64,000 nucleotides of DNA from Nematopogon swammerdamellus (Eukaryota; Arthropoda; Insecta; Lepidoptera; Adelidae): the NCBI GenBank assembly GCA_946902875.1, contig OX336345.1, positions 18,755,395 to 18,819,394 of the forward strand, in the 5' to 3' direction. Position numbers and translations under genes: made by a program. Below the pieces are notes generated by a model, which had not been told where the DNA came from, made no database searches, and saw nothing but the letters and a program-made list of their open reading frames with translations. Below are positions 45,131 through 54,630 of the stretch, piece after piece. Numbering within the stretch: the first letter of the stretch is position 1; every line of letters starts with the position of its first letter.

Positions 45131-45605
45131 TTATTGAAACCACGACATGTCGCGCCGAGCCACCCCTATAGTGTCTAACCGGTCAAGCAAGACCGGTGAA
45201 GGAATATTGCAGTCATCTTTGGGAGGTTTCCCCTGAGTACTTTCTTTCAACCTTGGATTCTATTCAGCGACGAGCCATTCGCCTCATTCGACTCTGTGCT
45301 CACAAAGGACCTTCAACCTCTAAAAAGAACAGACGTATCGGTGGGTCATTGAGTGGGTCTTTATCTTTCCCCACTCCTACAATCCACGGATCTTCAAATC
45401 GCTGGTTCCCCTTTTGCCAGCGACATTAGTCCCCCTCCTAGCTGGACTGACACGTCCTTGGGGGTCAAATTAGCTAATCCTGAGGCTTCAACCTCGGGCA
45501 CAGCCACCCAGTTCGGAAGCAATAAAAAAAACCACGCCCATGGACATTCGGTCGCATGCGGGGGTTGCGAATGCCATGCCGGCCTGACGGATGCCTATTC
45601 ATTCA
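45131..45605 (-). mobile_element. LINE 3' tail split by an insertion
   Basis: The tail reads CGACATGTCGCGCCGAGCCA ... GTGTCTAAC to 45180 and resumes ACGCCCATGGACATTCGGTC at about 45529. These are contiguous in intact tails (for example 5080-5130). Confidence 0.65.
45181..45527 (+). pseudogene. LINE reverse transcriptase C-terminal fragment inserted in the tail
   Basis: Plus frame KEYCSHLWEVSPEYFLSTLD, SIQRRAIRLIR. The motif M-EYCSHLW--SP--L--LD-IQRRA is the C-terminal thumb-adjacent region of jockey/CR1-type LINE polyproteins. The fragment ends CAATAAAAAAAAC. Its orientation is opposite to the surrounding tail, so it is a separate insertion or a 5'-inverted part of the same retrotransposition. 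Confidence 0.65.
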
Positions 45606-45672
45606 TATTTGGATACTATGAACATTGCTGATGAGTCGTTTCAATATGTTTTTTCTTTCATTATGTAACATA

Positions 45673-45870
45673 ACTTTTTTTTTATAGTAAGCGCGACATG
45701 TGGCGCCGAGCCACCCATATGGTGTCTAGCTACGCCCGAGGACATTCGGTCGCATGCGGGGGCTGCGAATGCCATGCCGGCCTGACAGGTGCCCATTCAC
45801 GCCTCTCTTGAAGGACCCGAGACTATACTTGGGGGGAAATATGTGGGCAGGGAGAGCGTGCGAATTTAAT
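45673..45870 (-). mobile_element. LINE 3' tail
   Basis: T-run then AAGCGCGACATGTGGCGCCG, CGCATGCGGGGGCTGCGAAT, TTGGGGGGAAATATGTGGGC; ends within the NALPAHIFPPK codons (antisense). Confidence 0.75.
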
Positions 45871-46242
45871 TTATTATAGTTTTAGCCTCGCGCAGACTTT
45901 CTCCTTTTCACATAGACTACGAAGTAATGGTATTATGTCATCCTGCTTGCACTGCGTGAGTGTTGTTCCTGCCGCGTTATACACAACCAACAGTGGTAGT
46001 TAAATATCAATCAGCACAGTGGGGTCGCCTGGTGTGGGGCTACATGTAACCCGGTATCTGGGTCATGCATGAGGTTATTCCACTCGGCTTCTGTATATAT
46101 GCACCGTCCTATTGTGTCTAGAATCTAGGCGAGAAAGTAGCAATAGTGGTACGCGCAACTTCTGTCAATCATAATTACTTGACGGTCTGATCCATGCCAT
46201 GAACAATACTACCAGACCAATGCAAGTGCCAGATGTATAAAT

Positions 46243-47813
46243 CAGGGTTGTTGCGAACATCAGCATCCGCGGAACTTCAGCATCATTTTCAACATCAGCA
46301 TCCGCATTCATTGATGCTGATTATTAATGCTGATGTTCGAGTCGTGACAAACCTTCTCGGAACAGACTCGAAGACGAAAAATCACCACATACAGTTCCAA
46401 ATAGTTCCAAAGTTCCACCCAATGCTAATAATTTAAGATAAATTACTAAACTGTTACTGGTATCAGATTGATTCTTTTTTTTTTATTAAATGTCACAAAA
46501 TTATTAAAACACAATCTTTTATTTCAATGCCAACCAAAACTTTGGATATAAATTTATAATATTCATATCTTTCAGTATTTTTCCCTTTTTTAAAAAAAAA
46601 TAATTAAAATCAGCATCAGCATCAGCATCCGCTGATGTCAATAATAAAATATCAGCATCAGCATCAGCATCCGCTGATGTCAATAATAAAATATCAGCAT
46701 CAGCATCAGCATCCGCTGATGTCAATGATAAAATATCAGCATCAGCATCAGCATCCGCTGATGTCAATGATAAAATATCAGCATCAGCATCAGCATCCGC
46801 TGATGTCAATAATAAAATATCAGCATCAGCATCAGCATCCGCTGATGTCAATGATAAAATATCAGCATCAGCATCAGCATCCGCTGATGTCAATGATAAA
46901 ATATCAGCATCAGCATCAGCTGATGTCAATGATAAAATATCAGCATCAGCATCAGCATCCGCTGATGTCAATGATAAAATATCAGCATCAGCATCAGCTG
47001 ATGTCAATGATAAAATATCAGCATCAGCATCAGCATCCGCTGATGTCAATGATAAAATATCAGCATCAGCATCAGCTGATGTCAATGATAAAATATCAGC
47101 ATCAGCATCAGCATCCGCTGATGTCAATGATAAAATATCAGCATCAGCATCAGCGTCCGCTGATGTCAATGATAAAGTATCAGCATCAGCATCAGCATCC
47201 GCTGATGTCAATGATAAAATATCAGCATCAGCATCAGCATCAGCTGATGTCAATGATAAAATATCAGCATCAGCATCAGCATCCGCTGATGTCAATGATA
47301 AAATATCAGCATCAGCATCCGCTGATGTCAATGATAAAATATCAGCATCAGCATCAGCATCCGCTGATGTCAATGATAAAATATCAGCATCAGCATCAGC
47401 ATCCGCTGATGTCAATGATAAAATATCAGCATCAGCATCAGCATCCGCTGATGTCAATGATAAAATATCAGCATCAGCATCAGCATCCGCTGATGTCAAT
47501 GATAAAATATCAGCATCAGCATCAGCATCCGCTGATGTCAATGATAAAATATCAGCATCAGCATCAGCATCCGCTGATGTCAATGATAAAATATCAGCAT
47601 CAGCATCCGCTGATGTCAATGATAAAATATCAGCATCAGCATCAGCATCCGCTGATGTCAATGATAAAATATCAGCATCAGCATCAGCATCCGCTGATGT
47701 CAATGATAAAATATCAGCATCAGCATCAGCATCCGCTGATGTCAATGATAAAATATCAGCATCAGCATTAGCATCAGCTGATGTGAAAAAAATGTGCATC
47801 AGCAACAACCCTG
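46243..47813. mobile_element. hAT-like element filled by a minisatellite
   Basis: 12-bp terminal inverted repeats CAGGGTTGTTGC / GCAACAACCCTG. Flanks GTATAAAT (46235-46242) and GTATAGAT (47814-47821) form an 8-bp target duplication with one mismatch. The 1571-bp interior has no transposase and is mostly the 42-bp repeat at 46608-47782. Near the left end, single diverged TCAGCATCCGC units (46260-46300) look like the seed of the array. Confidence 0.75.
46608..47782. repeat. 42-bp minisatellite, about 28 copies
   Basis: Unit GCTGATGTCAATGATAAAAT followed by ATCAGC-ATCAGC-ATCAGC-ATCC. Several units are 36 bp, lacking one hexamer. Single-base variants include CAATAATAAA in the first, second and fifth units, CAGCGTCC and GATAAAGTATC. 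42 and 36 are multiples of three, so long spurious frames run through both strands. GCTGATG...CATCAGC is self-complementary, so each unit can fold. Confidence 0.95.
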
Positions 47814-47821
47814 GTATAGAT

Positions 47822-48857
47822 ACACAAGCTTTTGTCCGCGGCTTCGCTTCTTCGTGCGATTTTTTGCTCACAGCTCAGGCCACCGATGACGTAGCGTTAA
47901 GATTTAGATAGCCTAAAACCAACAACGTTGCCTAAAACCATGTTTTTTGTTTATTGTTCATTCATGTGGCAGTAAGACTGCACTCAAACTTGTCACAATT
48001 TTATCCGGTTCGATTAGACCCACGAAGAAGAACCGGTAAGAAACTTCGCAGGGTATTTTTTTTCATACATATTAATACAAGTATTTCAATGACTAGCCAC
48101 ATAATTAAAAAAGTAACACAATAATATATAATAATTGGTTGACCCTTATAAATATAATAGTAAGTAAGTAGTTATAGAAATTGATCAGGTTTAGGGTAGA
48201 TTATTCAATTCTTTAGTTAAGCCTCGGTTAAAGTGACATTTCTCATACAGTTGACAGAAGTTAACAGGCCGTTAAATTTTAATAGATGATTGTAACATCG
48301 GCCCTTAATAATTTACTATTTATTTATCTAACAACACTAGATGTCTAGTATTTACTTTGTTATTTATTACACCTTCTTGTTTGTCGGTATCTACTTCAGA
48401 GAAAATGTTATTCATATTTACATAAGATTCGACCACAAATAAAATATTCTCTTCTACAGAGAGGTACGCAAATACAAAGGTAGCATAAAAGCAAATCTAC
48501 CAATTTCAACAAAATGTGATTGACATTTTCTTCGAATACTGAATACGTCATACTGGATGGAAGGAAAGAAAAGGCTTCGTGATTTGTATGTATGTAGGTG
48601 CCAGCTCAACACATCACAATATGCCCATACACATACACCCACCACACTCACACACACGTCGTGTAAACATTCTGAGAATTTTAGCTTCTCTCGTGGAAAC
48701 ATGCCTTGTTCACGCGTCGTGAATGATTTCGTTTCAGTGAGTTCACGTATGTGATGCTGATATGGTTGAATGGATCCAATTTGTTTGACTAGCTAGCTGG
48801 AGGATATATGTGGGTACATATAGCAAGCAACGTGTCGGGTGTCCTCCAGGTCGTCGC
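47822..48857. other. Intronic unassigned sequence
   Basis: A decayed Helitron-type end GTCCGCGGCTTCGCTTC is at about 47833. GACTGCACTCAAACTTGTCA (47969) recurs at about 49401, a diverged local duplicate of about 110 bp. No exon seen. Confidence 0.45.
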
Positions 48858-48931
48858 ACTTCCGTGATTCCTGACGATGTCTCCGGACTCCGGAGCCGGA
48901 GCGAGGGACGAAACGTCGACAAATGTGAAGT
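48858..48931 (+). ncRNA. Candidate hammerhead-like motif (Penelope-type terminal sequence)
   Basis: CTGACGA (48871-48877) and GACGAAAC (48907-48914) flank a foldable GC-rich insert with GTCTCC / GAGGGAC as helix II. GTC (48915-48917) would be the cleavage triplet. Helix I would be C48870-G48918, T48869-A48919, an internal loop, and ACTTC (48858-48862) with GAAGT (48927-48931). Caveats: an extra T after CTGACGA, only two proximal helix I pairs, and almost no helix III. Confidence 0.35.
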
Positions 48932-49002
48932 ACCGACCGCGCAAAAACCTAAAAGGCATTATACGTTTAGTTTTGTTTATTGTTGTTTAATGTTTATATC
49001 AA

Positions 49003-49356
49003 TCAAAAAATACTAATAATAAAGCTGTAAGGGATGGTCATAGAGTAAGTAACTTTGTTTTATGACATTATCTCATGATGTATGATTCTAAAACTAAACA
49101 GACGATTTTTAGAAATCTTTTCTGTATGTATGTATGTTCCTCCATAACTCTTAAACCTATCATCCGAATTCAAACTTCGTACAACCACATATAACTATAC
49201 GTGACACAGGATAGGCTAAATAAAATTCAGTTCCAGTTACGCTAAGATGTGGCGCTCATACAAACCGAATTGTTCCGCGCGCTGAAATAAAGGCACTACG
49301 GTACCGGGAATACTTACTAGGAATATCACGCGAGCGAAACCGCGGCCAAAAGCTAT
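49003..49356 (+). mobile_element. Helitron-like element (family E), uninterrupted copy
   Basis: Starts A|TCAAAAAATACTAATAATAA, has GGATGGTCATAGAGTAAGTA and GAATTGTTCCGCGCGCTGAA, and ends CGAGCGAAACCGCGG ... AGCTAT (CTAG decayed to CTAT). Reverse complement of 26959-27684 without its insertion. Confidence 0.6.
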
Positions 49357-50517
49357 ATTATTCATATGGTAGTAATACCACAGGTAAAACCGAAGGTAAA
49401 ACTGCACTCGAACTTGTCACAATTTTTTTCTAACCGGTTCGATTACACCCACAAAGAAAACCGGTAAGAAACTTCGCAGGGGTATATTTTTTCATACAAT
49501 ATATTATTATTTATTACTTATTACACGTATTTTAGTGACTAGCCACATAATAACATCGCCCGCAGTCTATCGAAAACACAGCTTGAGTGAGAGCAAGATT
49601 AACAATTTTACTGAGAGTTCTGAGTTCTGATTACAAATACTTATTTATTACTTACTACTAGACTTACTAACTATATCAGGTGTAAAGAGCCTTTTTCAAA
49701 TTTTGTTACACAATGTATATTAACTTAATTACGTTGTATTTGAATAGTTTTTATTATCCTTCCTTTGGGACGTATACACACGGACTACTACTTGCAAAAT
49801 GTTTCAACATAATTCCTAAACTAGCACACATTAATACATTAAATGAAAATACATCAAAATAATTGTCAGTTAAGATATTATTAAAATTTAAAATTAGAGC
49901 ATCAACAGATTTGTCAGTAAATGACAAATCTAATGATCCTAACATGATCGATACATTTATTATTACCAAGGCAGAAAATGCATTTACCCAGACGCTATCA
50001 CTATGCTATCACTACAATAATGTTATCAGAGTATTCATTCGTTCGTTTGTTAGTAAACAGAAGAAATACGATAACCCTGGAGCCCGTCGTCCGTCGTAGG
50101 AATGCGGTAGGCCATAGATAAGACGATTCAGTCAGACCCGTATCTCGCTCTCGCCCTACTTAACATAACGTGTATGTTTACACTCTCCGAGAACACTATC
50201 TGTCAATACCGCATTACACGAGCAACAACAGCTGTGCACACACGTACAATACGCACACGCATGCATACATACAATTAGCACGGAACAATGCATTTATGCA
50301 TAAGATTTTTCTAGAATAATTTACGGTCATCGTGTCGCTCGCTCGCTCGCTAGTCGCTGACGTTATCTCGCTATAGCCTTGGAGGTAGCTCGTGGTAGAT
50401 AGTACTGTATTCAGTATTCACTTTAATTACGAAAAAACAAAGTTTGACGTACCGAGCAGTGGCGTGCACAGACATTCGAAACTGGGTAGGCAGACAGCCA
50501 TGAAAATTCAAAATATA
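49357..50517. other. Intronic unassigned sequence
   Basis: Includes the second copy of the 47969-type segment (49401-49500). GCTCGCTCGCTCGC run at 50338-50352. No exon recognised. Confidence 0.45.
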
Positions 50518-50520
50518 TAA

Positions 50521-50779
50521 GGTCTTTCAATAGTAGGTAACGATACGCTAAGGGGTGTATGTGTATTAGATACTGATCACGTTCCCATACACCAATTATT
50601 TTTTACGATATAAAAACGTACTTATTAAGGTGAAATACGCGCACTTCACGTATTAAATTTGAAGAGTGAGTAGGCCTTTTATATCGTAAAAAAAAAAATT
50701 GGCATGGGAATGTGATCAGTATCTGATACACATACCTACCTACACCCCTTAGCGTATCGTTACCTACTAATGAAAGACC
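50521..50779. mobile_element. MITE, PIF/Harbinger-like, TAA target duplication
   Basis: Arms GGTCTTTCAATAGTAGGTAA, CGATACGCTAAGGGGTGTA mirror TACACCCCTTAGCGTATCG, TTACCTACTAATGAAAGACC. Inner arms ATACTGATCACGTTCCCAT and TTTTACGATATAAAA also mirror. Flanked by TAA at 50518-50520 and 50780-50782. Confidence 0.75.
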
Positions 50780-50782
50780 TAA

Positions 50783-51387
50783 ACAAGTTTAATTGTATTC
50801 CTCTTTCTTCACCCTTCCATTATCAGCCCGGTTTTCATCTCTCACATCTTTATATATCCACATGAAATGTTCCAGCAGATTTTTTTTAATGCCACCGCAG
50901 ACATCCTTAAAATGATTTAATTTTAATTACACATGTCATAAATACAGATGCAGGGTGGCTTTGAAAAAAGTATTTTGTGTCATTTAAACAGAATCAATCT
51001 ACAAATAGGTACAGTGCCGTAGATAGACTTAAATATCACAAGAAAAAACAGAAAAAGATTAAATAGAAATAATTAGAGTGGAGGAGAGGTACCTACTTTT
51101 CTTAGAAATCAATGAGCATATCCTTTTGTAAATATAGTGCAAACACTTCTTTCTTATAAAGTGTACCAGACAAGTACCCGGCCAACAGAGGTGCGCTTTT
51201 GTGCCGGTTTGTGTCACGATTTCGTACAGCGCACATCTCTGTACTGCTGTGCTGTGCTCGCACGATGGACAGTCTCGTGCAGTTCGTGTCACGATTGTCC
51301 AACGCGCACGAAGTAGCACAAACTTGCACGTTTTGACTGCATTATGCAAACTGTCTTGGTTTTAATTCAACGTGATTGTATTTTTTT
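50783..51387. other. Intronic unassigned sequence
   Basis: GTGCTCGCACGATGGACAGT / CTCGTGCAG...TCACGATTGTCC local duplicates near 51215-51330. No exon recognised. Confidence 0.4.
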
Positions 51388-51712
51388 TTTTTATGGAAAC
51401 TGACACGGTTGCCTACATCACCTACAACATCCGTGATGTCAGCCCATAACACCGGGTGAAATTGGTGCCACGTCAGTGCTTCCCTTCGGTCGTGCCGGCT
51501 ACACTGAACTGGACGGAAAACACAAACTATTTACATAGCCGTTTCGACCGAACTTTCATTCAGTGCGGTGGTACCAACCCGGGCGGGTTACACCCTACCA
51601 CCTAGTAATATAAGAAGGGAGTCATATCCCTTAGTCGCCTTTTACGACATACACGGGGAGAGATGCAGTGGGGCTAATCTTTTAAAGTACCGGCCCCACA
51701 CGGTACATTTAT
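51388..51712 (-). mobile_element. SINE-like family A, near full-length
   Basis: Antisense: T-run and TATGGAAACTGACACGG to AAAGTACCGGCCCCACACGG. Best-preserved member with 15435-15768; shows the head shared with family B (CATACACGGGGAGAGATGCA) and the TACCACCTAGTAA module shared with family D. Confidence 0.85.
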
Positions 51713-54622
51713 GTATATTTCACTTTATTATTTTATAAGATCTTCAACTAAAGTATGTATGTATCCCTCAATGTCTAAGATTAAATAATCTTTGCCAGAC
51801 ATTTTAAATGAATAAGTACCTAGGTAAATAAATATTATAGACTTTACTGCGATGCAGAAGGCGCACTTTGCCGACACGCGCCAAGGACGAGTGAAGCATG
51901 CAGCACTCACAATGCACAGCACAGCACAGTAGAGATTGTAAGGTTCAAATTTTAACCTTAAGTTCAAAATGTAAAATTAAAAATTGCCTGGCAAAATATT
52001 CATATAAGCAAGCAGCGCACTCTTCGGTAGCGGGCGGCGGCGCGGCTTGGCGGTATGAACAAAGAGACATGAAAGCCGTGCCGACAGTCGAGCCGACACG
52101 CGGCACGCGCGCGGCGGCGAGTGCTCTAACGATACCGACCGGGCGGGCGAGAGCGACCCATCGCTTGTCGGGTTTTCGACACAGATCAAAGGCGCGCGCG
52201 CGGCCAATGGCCATCGTGCGTGGCGTGGCGTAGCAGCGGTGGTACGTCGCGCCGCCCCGCGCGCGTTTATTCTTTCCTCCGCGGTTTAAAGGAAAAATAT
52301 GTTTATTTATTTATAGGAACTAACATGCGTGACTGTATCCATTTTTTTAAATTTTAAAATGATAGAGCATGGTAGGGTAGGTACCTATATGTACACGGTG
52401 TTGCAACCCCAACCATAAAACCCGAAAGGGGGTGATTCTGTACATGAAATGGAACAACTTTTGTTCTACGACTTTTTTATTTGAAGAAAAAAAAATATTT
52501 TTCTCCATACATTTTGAGAATAGGTACATGATAGGTACTTAAAAATTGTATGAAAATTTTTTTTTTTTTTTTAAATTTAATTTTTTTCTACTCTATAATA
52601 TAATAGTAGCCATCAACGTAAATATTTGTATAGAGAAGTATAGTTAAAAATTTTAAATTCTCTGCATTACATTACAACATCCATTCACCGATTTCGTGCA
52701 CTCGTGCAAGTCGGCGCCGACTTGTACGAAATGTCCATGCCGCACGACTCTGCACATGTGTCCAAGCTAGTCCATCGCACGGCGCGGCGTGCTCGGCCGG
52801 CCGAGACGACCGCTTTCATTCGTTTCGTGCGCACGAAGCGCAGCTCTGCCGGCCAACCGACGACGCGCGCGCGCGGGAACGATGATAGACCAGCTACACC
52901 TACGTTACGAGGCATTGTTGTGGTGTTAGTGAAAAGCAAGCCTACCCTAGCCTAGTAAATCGCGCATCGAATCACGCATACACACGCACAATTCGTAGCG
53001 TAGCGTAGCGTATATGACGCAGGATTTGAGTAATAGTGTGAGTGACCACCAGGCAGTCATGTTGTGTACTTATCCCGCGCGACGGGCGGCGGCGCTGCGT
53101 CCGCGCGACGGCCGCGCCGAGAGGGAGGAGCGCGCGGCAAATTTTAAATCATTAGTTTTTTCGTGAAGTCGAATAGTTCTATTTTAAACGTTTTAATTTG
53201 ATTGTTTGGTTGGGTGGAATTCGGACTTCAGTCAGGGTAGGCAGTGCTTTTCTGCCTTTATGGGATGCACGCCCCTGGTACCGAGGTACCTTAGGTACTT
53301 TAACAATTTTATCGTGATAATTGAAACGTACATCTTGCGTAAAATTATGTCTATTTAGGTAAGTAATTTCGTCTGAAAAGTGATGTTTAGATAAATTGGT
53401 CTTCTTCAAGCCATAGGCCAATATTAATAGAATATGGCGACTTAACTTTACATAATAAAATATATAAAATGTCGAAGATGTAATTTTAATCTCGTCTAAT
53501 TTGTTGGACGCGGTACTATAGCTAGCGTGCTCGCCTATAGTCTATTTGTATGTTAATGGTGTACTTATGTATCTATGTTGCCGTAGTGTAGGCATGTGTA
53601 GGTGTAGCCATCCGGTGCAATGAACTCGTAACGCGCCTGTTTGCGTGCGCCCGAGAGCGCGTAACGTGTTTGTATGTGTGCGTGTGTGTATGTAGGCTTA
53701 TTTCTGTCGATGTGTTTGTGTGTTACTGTGCGCTTACGTTACGTTTAACGACAGGTGTATACATGTGTTTGTGGCGCATTGGTGCTAATAAATAACAATG
53801 GTCGGAACTCGGAGCGTATTTAGACGCTCACCTTTAGATTAGAACCTTGGTGCGTCTATTGAAATACTGAAACATCGCATCGCAGCGACAAGACAAAAGA
53901 GTAACAAGGTTTTACAGGTGAACATTCGTGAACACAGCGGCAGTACGCATACACACACACAGACCAAACACAGCAGTATAGGTACACAATACAAAGAGAC
54001 GTGCCAGCCGACACGAGTAATCTAATCCTTTGCATGTTGGCGTACTTTTGTCGTGACATGACCGTGAGTTTTTCTTAGTAGTGTTTGTGTATTGTAAAGT
54101 CGTGCAGAGAAGGTTCGTTCGTGCCAGGGTCACTAGATTGAAGATGTTTATTTTTATTACAGTTGCCGAACCGGACGGTAATAAATAACAATAATTACGC
54201 CGTGAACTAGTTTTTTTTTTCTAGATTTTAAACGAGTACTCAAGGGAGATAAGGGACTCTTTGAGCTCACGATTACTTGCTATATACACTCTGCTTATCT
54301 TGTAATGTAAATAAGTTTTAATTAGTGAAGTAAGTGGTAGATGGCGTTACCGTCCGTCGCTTTACAGCAAGTCGCCGTGTTAATTGAAGGTTAAATTAAG
54401 GAATTTGTATTCGTTTGTCGAGTTTTTGCGTAATGGCCGCCGCCGCCGCCGCCGGCTCGCTCTTCGGGGGTGAAGGGGGTTATTACTTATTATAGTAGCC
54501 ACGGGAGAGGAAATGTGGGGTGCGGACAGCGGAGGGGTGAGGTGTAGTGGTTTATTATGAGCCATTGTTAGCTGAATACGCCTCGGCTCTGAATACCAAA
54601 TGGACACGGTGAGATTTTGTCG
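51713..54622. other. Intronic sequence with several CpG-rich islands
   Basis: GC-rich patches at about 52015-52275, 52735-52880 and 53075-53145 stand out from AT-rich surroundings. Open frames there show composition-driven Arg/Ala/Pro bias and no conserved motif. T-runs near 52557-52572. Candidate enhancers or non-coding exons; nothing decisive. Confidence 0.4.
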
Positions 54623-54630
54623 GTCACGAT

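Noticed and set aside
46519..47871. 450-codon (minus) and 378-codon (plus) frames of ADADAD and QHQHQ repeats
   Set aside because: Both are produced by a 42/36-bp minisatellite whose unit length is a multiple of three; no independent coding evidence.
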